From Phycisphaerales bacterium (GTDB taxonomy: Bacteria; Planctomycetota; Phycisphaerae; Phycisphaerales; SM1A02), in the NCBI GenBank assembly GCA_012965315.1, contig DTSO01000011.1, positions 1 to 44,192 on the forward strand: DNA of 44,192 bases, in the 5' to 3' direction. How positions within the stretch are numbered: position 1 is the stretch's first letter; each line of letters opens with the position of its first letter. Shown piece after piece: positions 19,301 through 26,529 of the stretch. A program made the translations under genes and the position numbers. The notes beneath the pieces were generated by a model. That model searched no databases. It saw only the letters and a list, made by a program, of their open reading frames with translations, and was not told the origin of the DNA.

Positions 19301-20368
19301 GCAACCGACCTTGCTCGCGAAGAAATAGTTGTGCGTATTGAAGAAGCCGCAAAACAAAAAATTCTCGCAATGGATTTAGCGCCACTAGATCCTTATTTGG
19401 TTCCAGCACATGCACAAGAGGAATTAGCGACTTGGGCAAAATCGAAATTTGAGATTTCTTGTGAATCTAGTGATTTTGATGACATTGAATCAGAGGATGC
19501 TGTTGATCTTGTAATGGCCAGAGCGATGGAAGTCTATTCAAAACGAGAACGCGAGTATCCAATCGAATTCATGATTGACATGACAGGTGTTCGAATGCAA
19601 CAAGATCCTGCAAAAGCAATTGAAGGTTTTTGTCGTTGGGTGAAATTGAAATATGAACTCGATTGGACACCACAATCATTGCCATCGAATAATCCTGAAG
19701 ACTTGAAGAAGTTCCTTCTCGAAGAAGCGAACCGTTGGGACGAAGAACGATTTGAACGTCGTTCACAACGAATTGTTGATGAAAGCAACGGAGACATTGA
19801 CGGTTGGCTACAAGAGAATATGCAATTTGGTTTAACTGATTCTGAAAAAGAACAAGTTATTGAAGACCCAGTTGCAGTTACAACTTCAAAAATCAAACAA
19901 GTGCAACGAGCGGAATTAGCTCAACTTGAACGAAGTGTATTGCTTCAAATTTTTGATGGCGTATGGAAAGACCACCTCTACCAAATGGATCAAGCAAAAG
20001 AATCCATTGGCTTTAGGTCATTTAGTCAATTAGACCCACGAATTGAATACAAACGTGAAGGTGCTCGCCTGTTTGATGAAATGTTTGAACACATTCAAGA
20101 CAGAGTTAGTGATTTGGTATTTAAGGCAAGAATGCAAGTAAGCATGCCACCTGCACAACAACCGCCGAACCAACAACAACCCGCACAAGCGCAACAGAAA
20201 TCACAAGCACGACCAGCTCTTGCAAAACCAAAAGCAGCAGAGCAATCTATTCGAGCGGCGTCTGAAGCCGCAAAGTCAAGTGGTGGCGGGACGATGACGG
20301 TTGGAAGAAACGAACCTTGTCCATGTGGCAGTGGCAAAAAGTATAAGAAGTGCTGTGGAGCTAAATAG
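16310..20368 (+). CDS. secA: Preprotein translocase ATPase SecA (extended planctomycete form)
   Basis: A 1352-aa SecA, the motor of Sec protein export; usual length is 800-950 aa. Visible are FDVQLVGAVVLYEGRIAEMK with Walker A TGEGKT (about residues 185-190), the Walker B-type IVDEVDSTLIDEARTPLIIS, GMTGTADTE, TNMAGRGTDIKL, ATERHEARRIDNQLRGRSGR and SLEDDLMKMFAG. The C-terminus is a Pro/Gln-rich linker plus a zinc motif CPCGSGKKYKKCC that binds SecB or ribosomes. Extra length comes from insertions, most clearly residues about 85-155 before the Walker A region, 340-400 in the preprotein crosslinking domain, and 645-757 between AGRGTD and the GGLHVIATERH segment. GAGGTG precedes the ATG. Confidence 0.96.
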   Translation: MGVPVISTVGRKLFGSRNDRLVKRYLKLVEQVSSREAETRVLTDAELYAKTAEFRKRVVDGESATDLIPEVFAIAREAMDRAVGIRNIFNPLHEFDASQLDDTTRKLYDETKAIIDATEDRNPDRELLGCVEPTPAWQFVDIPNELYEAVRALYPKSKPPFRARPFDVQLVGAVVLYEGRIAEMKTGEGKTIVAPLSCYLAAIENKQVHVVTVNDYLVQRDRDWTFPFFRMLGMTVGAIHPQHMQHPQLKQMAYHCDVVYGTTAEFGFDYLRDNMKMSPQEQVQKQRNIAIVDEVDSTLIDEARTPLIISGLAHDDQPRYELADKLARYLLDKQKPWEKLDQEVQSCLVMISGLEGDIRNAVDKDTVPAMKERMALAKAKLPQLENNRNQFTQFYEIELDKKRATITHEGIAKAQKEANIGSFYVGENMDVPHLLEQSIRAHTVYLRDRDYMIAPDDKGVLGVIIIDQNTGRKMVGRQWSDGLHQAIEAKEGVEIKQETQTMATITIQNFYKLYDKLAGMTGTADTEATEFYEIYGLDVIVIPTNVPVIRNDHNDLVFTTAKDKTSAAVEEIFAMYRVGRPTLAGTTSVEKSKELSGMLKNRFNISHEVLNAEQHERESEIVKFAGELGSVTVATNMAGRGTDIKLAKFTPSDLIDHWKRTDLCPRDVTVDMNIDDVTLKIYRHIAAKELGISKSDVHSMSDADIRRQLLEHWWATCCWWVDGDKASSMKDEKLIDDIDKSGACMLHKLRFYEGVEDMGGLHVIATERHEARRIDNQLRGRSGRQGDKGSTRFFLSLEDDLMKMFAGPRTLQLLSKMGMKEGVAIEHSMLTKALTKAQRKVEERNFLVRKNILEYDEVMDHQRHVFYDLRQQVLEGIEIRELIFEYIEKAVNESVFSYLDPTYSASCMTEWIREKLNIGIEPDRIVGKDREDLHKLIIRDSLEESIEIIRVTIGEYLPDTIDLGDGKVAQRDETTWDYKGAVNWASAVWDCDMTIAEATDLAREEIVVRIEEAAKQKILAMDLAPLDPYLVPAHAQEELATWAKSKFEISCESSDFDDIESEDAVDLVMARAMEVYSKREREYPIEFMIDMTGVRMQQDPAKAIEGFCRWVKLKYELDWTPQSLPSNNPEDLKKFLLEEANRWDEERFERRSQRIVDESNGDIDGWLQENMQFGLTDSEKEQVIEDPVAVTTSKIKQVQRAELAQLERSVLLQIFDGVWKDHLYQMDQAKESIGFRSFSQLDPRIEYKREGARLFDEMFEHIQDRVSDLVFKARMQVSMPPAQQPPNQQQPAQAQQKSQARPALAKPKAAEQSIRAASEAAKSSGGGTMTVGRNEPCPCGSGKKYKKCCGAK

Positions 20369-20385
20369 TATTCAGTATTGAATAT

Positions 20386-21462
20386 TTAAATTTGCTTTGT
20401 CGAATAAGTGTTTCGGTCTGCGAACGCCCATGTCAACAGGACGATAACTGGCAGGACGGACAACCAAGCTTGGTTGCCGATGTATCCGACTTCGAGCAGT
20501 GGAAGTGAGAGCAACGCAACAAGTGCGAAGAGTGCAATGCGAAGCGGAGTAAATACCCGATCCGTGAGCATGAAGGTTGCGACGACTCCAGGAAATACTA
20601 GGCCGTAGAAAACGAAGAATCGTAAATAATCATCAATTGCAAGTTCAGGTGTAGTTCCTGGTCGATGTGCGATTGCGATTGCAACTAGGTAGGCAAAAAC
20701 CCCAACTGCTATGAATGGGCCTTTTCTGGAAATTGATTCGATTCGAAGACCTTCTTTTATATGGGCACTAATTGTAAAAATTGATTGCAATGCAAGGTGT
20801 AAACCAAGCAAGATGGTGAGTGCTGAAAGAATTGTGCCTTGGTAGAGGTAAGTCACCAATACCATGAGGATGAACGTGATGCCAAATATTCCAAACGAAT
20901 GTTTACTTGGCGAACATTGCAATGCTCGATGAAATGTTGGGTCAAGGTAGGGGCACAGGAAAAAACCAAATGTAGTAATTGGAAGCAACCAAATCGCGTC
21001 TTGCCATGGCAATGACCCCTGTGGGACAGTCTGAATTGGTAGCAAGGTGATTCCAAGTAGTATTGAAAAACACCAGAGCAATCCTGCTAGGACGGGCCAC
21101 AATCGGGTTGGCAAAAACGAAAGTAAACTTGCGATTACCAAAATGCCTATAGGTATCCAAATCGAAAATTCAGGTACATGCATGTTTGCGAGCATCGCTA
21201 TAAAAAATGCATGAAACGCAATCGTCACAATAGCAAAAAGGGAAATGGCAGTTTTGTATTTTTCGACTAACGCTTTCGAACGCTCTGGCGTTTTTACTAC
21301 ATACCCAAAAGCAGCACATCCGATGACGTTTGGCACTGTGAAGATTAAGAAGCCAAGCCAGCCATACCTGTGCATGAGGATGACAGGCAGAAACATACCA
21401 ATACACCATGTCCAACTGCATGTTAGATACAATCCCCAACCAACAGTTTTTAATGTTCTCAC
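20386..21462 (-). CDS. Polytopic membrane protein of unknown function
   Basis: A 358-aa very hydrophobic protein with about ten predicted membrane helices (for example CSWTWCIGMFLPVILM, FLIFTVPNVIGCAAFG, LLPITTFGFFLCPYLDP, LLSLPLLEVGYIG). It resembles the general shape of transporters but I recognise no specific family. Its start overlaps the stop of the upstream hotdog-like gene (ATGA at 21459-21462), so both are translated from one message. It ends 17 nt from the convergent secA. Confidence 0.7.
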   Translation of the reverse strand: MRTLKTVGWGLYLTCSWTWCIGMFLPVILMHRYGWLGFLIFTVPNVIGCAAFGYVVKTPERSKALVEKYKTAISLFAIVTIAFHAFFIAMLANMHVPEFSIWIPIGILVIASLLSFLPTRLWPVLAGLLWCFSILLGITLLPIQTVPQGSLPWQDAIWLLPITTFGFFLCPYLDPTFHRALQCSPSKHSFGIFGITFILMVLVTYLYQGTILSALTILLGLHLALQSIFTISAHIKEGLRIESISRKGPFIAVGVFAYLVAIAIAHRPGTTPELAIDDYLRFFVFYGLVFPGVVATFMLTDRVFTPLRIALFALVALLSLPLLEVGYIGNQAWLSVLPVIVLLTWAFADRNTYSTKQI

Positions 21463-22112
21463 TGTTGGTCGCGAGCTTTGCGTCTTGCAGCCCGATCCTT
21501 AATCATGGACTTTGGTGTGCAATGGAAAGTAATGTCACATCTTCCCACTCGAACTTCTCGGCCTTTTTTGTGGAGTGTTTGCGTAATGTCCATTGTGAAT
21601 TCAATATTGAATTCAATTCGCTCGGACATTTGATTGCTCAGTTCAGTGCTAACCGTTTCAGCATCGCGGACATTGTAAATGGCAGGACCATAACACGGGC
21701 GCAAAAATTTGTATGACATATGTTTACAAACAACAGCATAGTCACTGCCACAATGCTTGAATAAAAACATTCCTGCTGCAACTTCACTGTTGCCTAATAA
21801 GGATGCTCCTGCCATTGCGTTGTAGAAATTTCTATTCGATCGTTTGAATGGAAGCACCGCTGTGAATCGATCTCTCGAAATCCTTCGCATGGAGATGCCA
21901 CTTCTAAAAGCAAACGGAAGCCAAATTAACGAACAAACGCGGTGCCAAAAATTGTTTTTGGTACTAAGGCGAGTGATATATGCTTCAGTGCGCTCCCAAA
22001 AAGTCAATGGCTTATCCGATTGGTCATCCTTTGGGTTTTCCTCTTTCTTTTGAGGTTCCGTTGGTGTTGGATTTGCTTTGGGAGACGAAGATTTGGTCGA
22101 AGTAATGCTCAT
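21459..22112 (-). CDS. Hotdog-fold (DUF4442-like) protein
   Basis: A 217-aa cytoplasmic protein. The first about 40 residues are a polar Pro/Lys-rich tail. The core (NRNFYNAMAGASLLGNSEVA, CKHMSYKFLRPCYGPAIYNV, FNIEFTMDI, VRVGRCDITFHCTPKS) has the pattern of DUF4442 / PaaI-type hotdog thioesterases. No catalytic residue can be assigned with confidence. It overlaps by 4 nt with the downstream membrane protein gene and is divergent from the sugar isomerase gene. Confidence 0.55.
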   Translation of the reverse strand: MSITSTKSSSPKANPTPTEPQKKEENPKDDQSDKPLTFWERTEAYITRLSTKNNFWHRVCSLIWLPFAFRSGISMRRISRDRFTAVLPFKRSNRNFYNAMAGASLLGNSEVAAGMFLFKHCGSDYAVVCKHMSYKFLRPCYGPAIYNVRDAETVSTELSNQMSERIEFNIEFTMDITQTLHKKGREVRVGRCDITFHCTPKSMIKDRAARRKARDQQ

Positions 22113-22141
22113 GATGTTGTACCGAGATTGACTGCGTATTC

Positions 22142-22147
22142 TATGCT
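22142..22147 (+). promoter_or_regulatory. -10-like box (TATGCT) for leaderless start
   Basis: TATGCT ends 7 nt before ATG 22155, the likely start of the sugar isomerase-like gene. No Shine-Dalgarno is present. The upstream ATG at 22143 would lie within this box. Confidence 0.4.
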
Positions 22148-22154
22148 ATCCAGC

Positions 22155-22967
22155 ATGACCAGTCGACACATTGCAGTATGTAGTTGGAGTTTGAAGCCGC
22201 AAAACCCCATGGATTTGATTTCCGCTTGTAAAGAGTGTGAAATTGATTCAATTCAGTTGGCTTTACTACCATTACTTCATGAACCCCAATGGGAGCAATG
22301 TATTGAAATGCTTCAAGATGCGGGCATCCAAGTTCTCAGTGGAATGTTCGAAGCATCAGGGGAAGATTACACGACCCTTGAAACAATTGCGAAAACTGGT
22401 GGTTTAGCACAGGGACATATGTGGCCTTCAACGGAAGAAAATGCAAAGCAAGTTGCAAACCTCGCAAGCCAGATGCACCTTCCTCTCGTTACGTTTCACG
22501 CTGGGTTTATTCCTGAAAATGCGGGCGAAGAGCGAGAAGTTATGCTTAATCGTCTTCGAGTTCTAGCAGATATTTTTGGAAGCAAAGACATTCTGCTTGG
22601 GCTTGAAACAGGTCAAGAATGTGCGGCAAATGTTGTTAGTGTCTTAAAGGAATTATCTCATCCTTCCCTTGTTGTAAATTATGACCCTGCGAATATGATT
22701 TTGTACGGTAAGGGTAAACCGATAGAAGCAATTGAAGCGCTGCAACCTTGGGTAAAACAAGTACATATTAAAGATGCGAAACAATCTGAACAGGTTGGGG
22801 TTTGGGGAACAGAAATGCCAGCAGGTGAGGGCGATGTTCCGTGGGAAGATTTTTTGAAAGTTGTTCCTAAAGAAGTAGATTTAGTGATTGAACGCGAGGG
22901 TGGAAAAAATCGTGTTGACGACATACGGCAAGCAGCGTTTTTGCTTCGGGAATTGGGTGCATGCTAA
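22155..22967 (+). CDS. Sugar phosphate isomerase/epimerase-like TIM barrel
   Basis: A 270-aa protein of the xylose-isomerase-like / AP-endonuclease-2 superfamily. It starts MTSRHIAVCSWSLKP, with typical strand signatures LPLVTFHAGFIP, LLGLETGQE, LVVNYDPANMI, VKQVHIKDAK and VDLVIEREGG, the latter containing the metal-binding Glu, Asp, His and Glu of the fold. ATG at 22155 was preferred to 22143 because of the adjacent -10-like box; the frame runs further upstream only through the opposite-strand gene. Its end overlaps the start of the gamma-glutamyltransferase gene by 7 nt (22961-22967). The exact sugar substrate cannot be told. Confidence 0.85.
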   Translation: MTSRHIAVCSWSLKPQNPMDLISACKECEIDSIQLALLPLLHEPQWEQCIEMLQDAGIQVLSGMFEASGEDYTTLETIAKTGGLAQGHMWPSTEENAKQVANLASQMHLPLVTFHAGFIPENAGEEREVMLNRLRVLADIFGSKDILLGLETGQECAANVVSVLKELSHPSLVVNYDPANMILYGKGKPIEAIEALQPWVKQVHIKDAKQSEQVGVWGTEMPAGEGDVPWEDFLKVVPKEVDLVIEREGGKNRVDDIRQAAFLLRELGAC

Positions 22968-24586
22968 AGTGTTTACTTTTATTTGTTTGCATGTGTGGTT
23001 GCACGGTTAAACAACAAACTTTTACTGGTGGCGCAGTAGCGGCGGACCACTATTTAGCGTCGAAAGTCGGAGTGGAAATATTAAAAAAGGGTGGAAACGC
23101 AGTTGATGCAGCAGTTGCAACAAGTTTCGCATTGAGTGTTGTTCGACCTTTTTCGTGCGGTATTGGCGGGGGAGGTTTTATGCTGATTGATTCTCCAGTA
23201 ATGGAACCAGTCGCATTAAATTATCGTGAAACAGCACCTCATGGCGTTGGTCCAAATTTCTATCAAGAAAATAGCAGTCGATTTGGCGCAACTTCAGTTG
23301 GTATTCCTGGAACTGTAGCGGGCTTGTTAGCTGCACATGAACGATTCGGAGTTCTAACAAGAGAACAAGTTTTGATGCCAGCGTTACATCTTGCATCGAA
23401 AGGGTTCAAAGCAGATTCGGCTTACGTGAATGCAGTGCGATTAGCAAACAACGCATTGGGGTCTAATCCAGAATTTATATCGTTACGAATAAAACAGTCG
23501 AGTGTAGCGGTTGGGCAACAACTGGATATGCGCAATCAACATAACGCTCTGAAATTAATTATGGATTATGGTGCTGATGGTTTTTATCAGGGCAAACTTG
23601 CGGAAGCAATTGTTAGTGCAACGTCTGGTCATATTTCGATGCAAGACCTTGATACATATACACCACGATGGGAAACTCCGTTGCAAATTGCAATTGGTAG
23701 TGGAAACGTGCTCGTGTGTATGCCACCACCAAGCAGTGGTGGTGTTGCGATTGCTCAAATGATAGGATTGTTAGACCGACTTAATGCAAAACAATACGAA
23801 GGCAAGCCAGAATTTACGCAGTTACTCATTGAAGCGATGAAGCATGCATTTGCAGATCGAGCAGAGCATATGGCTGATGCAGCATTTGTTGAAGTTCCTG
23901 TTGAGCAACTTCTCAATGCAAACTATCTTGATGAATTAGCATCGAGAATTATTCTAGGAAAAACACAAAAGAGTCATGAGTATGGTTCCCATTCACCCCC
24001 ACCTGCGGATGACGGAACGAGCCACATTTGTGTAATAGATGGAAATGGCATGACAGTCTCGGTTACAGAAACAATTAACACGTCGTTTGGTTCGATGGTT
24101 ACTGTCGAACCTTTTGGTTTTATGTTGAATAATGAAATGGATGATTTTTCATCTCCAAGTGGCGAAAATGCATACGGTTTACGACAGTCGAATAAAAATT
24201 TGCCAGAGCCAAATAAGAGGCCGCTGTCGAGCATGTCCCCAACAATAGTTGAAAAGGACGGAGTGCCTATTCTAGTTCTTGGCGCTTCAGGCGGACCTCG
24301 GATTATTTCTAGCGTCGTGCAAGTATTGCTGGCTATTCTTTGGTTTGGCGATGCTCCGGCTGAAGCGCTTTCACGAAGTAGGGTGCATCATCAGTGGTTG
24401 CCAGATGTTGTTTATGTTGAAGATAAGTACCGAGACATTGCTTTAGAAAATGCGTTGAGGCACTTTGGATATTCCATTAAAGCACGAACAAACATCGGCG
24501 TTGTACAAGTTATTCAAAGCGATACAGAATATCTTAAGCCGGCTAGTGATCCTCGCAAAGGCGGCAAACCAGCAGGCTTCAATTAA
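22961..24586 (+). CDS. ggt: Gamma-glutamyltransferase, probable lipoprotein
   Basis: A 541-aa gamma-glutamyl hydrolase/transferase, which cleaves glutathione and other gamma-glutamyl compounds in the periplasm. The N-terminus MLKCLLLFVCMCGCTV gives a possible lipobox (MCGC). Family motifs: GGNAVDAAVATSFALSVVRP, CGIGGGGFMLI, ALNYRETAP, GIPGTVAGL, the nucleophile Thr at about residue 353 in DGTSHICVID where the precursor self-cleaves, FGFMLNNEMDDFS, KRPLSSMSPTIV and GASGGPRII. Both the large and small subunit regions are present. It overlaps the preceding gene by 7 nt and ends at a strong terminator. Confidence 0.93.
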   Translation: MLKCLLLFVCMCGCTVKQQTFTGGAVAADHYLASKVGVEILKKGGNAVDAAVATSFALSVVRPFSCGIGGGGFMLIDSPVMEPVALNYRETAPHGVGPNFYQENSSRFGATSVGIPGTVAGLLAAHERFGVLTREQVLMPALHLASKGFKADSAYVNAVRLANNALGSNPEFISLRIKQSSVAVGQQLDMRNQHNALKLIMDYGADGFYQGKLAEAIVSATSGHISMQDLDTYTPRWETPLQIAIGSGNVLVCMPPPSSGGVAIAQMIGLLDRLNAKQYEGKPEFTQLLIEAMKHAFADRAEHMADAAFVEVPVEQLLNANYLDELASRIILGKTQKSHEYGSHSPPPADDGTSHICVIDGNGMTVSVTETINTSFGSMVTVEPFGFMLNNEMDDFSSPSGENAYGLRQSNKNLPEPNKRPLSSMSPTIVEKDGVPILVLGASGGPRIISSVVQVLLAILWFGDAPAEALSRSRVHHQWLPDVVYVEDKYRDIALENALRHFGYSIKARTNIGVVQVIQSDTEYLKPASDPRKGGKPAGFN

Positions 24587-24619
24587 AAAGACCTCGCTAA
24601 AAGCGAGGTCTTTTTAATT
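24581..24619. terminator. Bidirectional rho-independent terminator
   Basis: A perfect 18-bp inverted repeat (left arm 24581-24598, right arm 24602-24619, core GACCTCGCT) with a 3-nt loop and A/T tracts on both sides. It separates the convergent ggt and tsf. Confidence 0.92.
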
Positions 24620-24632
24620 TGTTTGTATTTAG

Positions 24633-25421
24633 TTAGCCACCCAGGGTGTAGCGTGTAAATGCAGTAATTGAAGATCCGTCTGCAAGTAACTCTTGAATTG
24701 TTTTTGATTCATCGAGTACATATTTTTGTGCAAGTAGTGTATTTTCTTGCAAGTGCTTTCGGACTTTTCCTTCAGCCATTTTTTGCGCGATTTCTTCATT
24801 CTTGCCGGTGTCTTTTGCTTCTTGGATTGCGTCAACACGGATTTGCTCAATCTTATCAGCAGGAACATCGTCAGCAGAAATACCCATTGGGTCATGGAAC
24901 ACGATGTGTTGACAGATGCCTTTTACAGTTGTGTCGTCAAGTTCACCTTCGTATTGAAGAAGGCAAGCACGCTTGCCATCGTGGTGAATATATTGACCGT
25001 AATTACCACCAGAGTACTTAAACCCCCGTGCGTAATTCGTATTTTCGCCAGTTGTAATCCGAAGGTCATCGACCAATTTTGTAATAGCATCGCTTGCAGT
25101 AACAGCACCATCGTTAGATGTAAGTGCTAGGTCTGCAATTTTTTCAACTGCTTCAACGAAATTTTCGTTTCGTGCCGTAAAGTCAGTTTCTGTTCGCACT
25201 TCAACAATGACAGCACTGCGGTCATTTGTTGCAACACAGATTTGGCCTTCGCCAGTTGTACGCTCTGTACGAGTGTCCATCTTGCCTTTTTTAGTTTCTC
25301 GTAACCACTCTTCAGCGGCTACTGGATCACCGTTTGTTTCGGTGAGTGCTTTTTTACAATCCATCATGCCTAGGCCAGTCTTTTGACGGAGGCCCATCAC
25401 GTCTTTAGCGGTAAAACTCAT
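24633..25421 (-). CDS. tsf: Elongation factor Ts
   Basis: A 262-aa EF-Ts, the nucleotide exchange factor for EF-Tu. The start is ATG 25421 (MSFTAKDVMGLRQKTGLGMM) with GGAG 8 nt upstream; the frame continues farther upstream through the end of rpsB in another phase but that part is not homologous. Motifs: GMMDCKKALTETNGD, EWLRETKKG, VEVRTETDFTARNENF, YIHHDGKRACLL, CQHIVFHDPMGISADDVP. It lies 28 nt after rpsB, the classic rpsB-tsf operon, and ends at the shared terminator. Confidence 0.96.
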   Translation of the reverse strand: MSFTAKDVMGLRQKTGLGMMDCKKALTETNGDPVAAEEWLRETKKGKMDTRTERTTGEGQICVATNDRSAVIVEVRTETDFTARNENFVEAVEKIADLALTSNDGAVTASDAITKLVDDLRITTGENTNYARGFKYSGGNYGQYIHHDGKRACLLQYEGELDDTTVKGICQHIVFHDPMGISADDVPADKIEQIRVDAIQEAKDTGKNEEIAQKMAEGKVRKHLQENTLLAQKYVLDESKTIQELLADGSSITAFTRYTLGG

Positions 25422-25449
25422 AGTTATATCTCCGATAGTTTTACGGTGG

Positions 25450-26343
25450 TTATGATTTGTCAGCGTCGTTCGCTGATTCATTATCTTCTTGAGCGATAGC
25501 AGTTGCAGCTGAGCCAGTTGTTTCTGGTGTTGGTGCTGATTCATCTGCTTTGAATGTAGCTCGTGTTGATCGTTGACGTTTTTCTTCTAGATCAGCTGTT
25601 GCCCGTGCTTCATCTTCATCTTTCTTTTCTGCAGCAACTTCTTTTGCGCGTCGACCTTGAAGGCCAGCGTTTACTGCTTCCATTAAATCAGCAATGACAA
25701 CTTCAATTGAGCGAAGTGAGTCATCGTTGCCCGGGATAGGAACGTCAACAAGTTGTGGGTCGCCGTCTGTGTCAACAAGACCGATAGTTGGAATGCGAAG
25801 TGCTTTTGCTTCTCGCAATGCGTTTGTTTCGTTATTCGCATCGATGACAACCATGCAACCTGGCAATTTGCTCATGTTACGAATACCATCAAGGTTACGA
25901 GTAATTTTCGCTTTTTCTCGCATGAGTTGCGATGTCATTTTCTTAGAGTAAGAGTCAATTGCTCCAGATTCAACTAGATCTTCAAGTTCGTTAAGTCGTT
26001 TGAGGCGTGAACGAATGGTTGCAAAGTTTGTAAGTGTGCCACCAAGCCATCGTTCAGTAACCCAAGGCATGCCAGCTTCGCTTGCATACTTTTGAATTGC
26101 AGATTGTGCTTGTCGTTTAGTTCCAACGAAGACAACATCTTTGCCACTTGCAACAGTGTCTTGAATAAATTTTTTAGCTCGAAGAAGGCCTTTGACAGTT
26201 TCACGAATGTCAATAATATGAAGGCCGTTGCGAACACCCCAGATGTACGGTTTCATTTTTGGGTTCCAACTTGAACGGCGTTGGCCGAAGTGGATACCTG
26301 CTTCGAGCAAGTTGCTTACGATATCGTTTTTAGATTCAGACAT
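25450..26343 (-). CDS. rpsB: 30S ribosomal protein S2
   Basis: A 297-aa uS2. Conserved parts: LLEAGIHFGQRRSSWNPKMK, YIWGVRNGLHIIDI, VVFVGTKRQAQ, RWLGGTLTNFATIRSRL, VVIDANNETNALREA, IPTIGLVDTDGDPQLVDVPI. From about residue 235 there is an acidic, Ala/Glu-rich extension of about 60 residues, longer than in most bacterial S2. AGGA stands about 8 nt before the ATG. A 150-nt leader with inverted repeats precedes it. First gene of the rpsB-tsf operon. Confidence 0.96.
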   Translation of the reverse strand: MSESKNDIVSNLLEAGIHFGQRRSSWNPKMKPYIWGVRNGLHIIDIRETVKGLLRAKKFIQDTVASGKDVVFVGTKRQAQSAIQKYASEAGMPWVTERWLGGTLTNFATIRSRLKRLNELEDLVESGAIDSYSKKMTSQLMREKAKITRNLDGIRNMSKLPGCMVVIDANNETNALREAKALRIPTIGLVDTDGDPQLVDVPIPGNDDSLRSIEVVIADLMEAVNAGLQGRRAKEVAAEKKDEDEARATADLEEKRQRSTRATFKADESAPTPETTGSAATAIAQEDNESANDADKS

Positions 26344-26494
26344 GAATCGTTTCCTTTACAGCGGCACCGGCAAAATGCGTGGGCAACATTTGCACAAGGG
26401 CGCTTCAGATTTGTAATCGCGATTGATTACGAAAGAAGAATACAACTAGCCGTGAGCCCATCTCACAATAGTTGGTGCTCTAATTAGAGCGGGA
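26344..26494 (-). promoter_or_regulatory. Structured rpsB leader (candidate autoregulatory 5' UTR)
   Basis: About 150 nt between the predicted start point (about 26494) and the rpsB ATG. It holds a perfect 14-bp palindrome GCTCTAATTAGAGC (26477-26490), a nested hairpin (CAACTA 26443-26448 with TAGTTG 26469-26474, inner GTGAG 26452-26456 with CTCAC 26462-26466), and GTAATC (26413-26418) with GATTAC (26425-26430). rpsB leaders are often bound by S2 to repress translation; whether this one matches a known class is not tested. Confidence 0.5.
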
Positions 26495-26500
26495 TTGCGG

Positions 26501-26529
26501 ATTTTATACTATTTCATGTAGTATTGCAA
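26501..26529 (-). promoter_or_regulatory. Promoter of rpsB-tsf
   Basis: On the minus strand: TTGCAA (26529-26524), 17-bp spacer, TAAAAT (26506-26501). The -35 lies inside the last codons of pyrC. The 14-bp palindrome begins about 5 nt downstream of the predicted start point. Confidence 0.6.

Noticed and set aside
21012-21035. CTGTGGGACAGTCTG similar to the GGGACTGTC repeats
   Set aside because: It lies inside the coding sequence of the membrane protein and fits its reading frame, so a chance match is more likely.
21942-22154. N-terminal extension of the isomerase-like gene to 21942
   Set aside because: The extension lies wholly across the opposite-strand hotdog gene, is not homologous to the TIM-barrel family, and the -10-like box with ATG at 22155 gives a better start.
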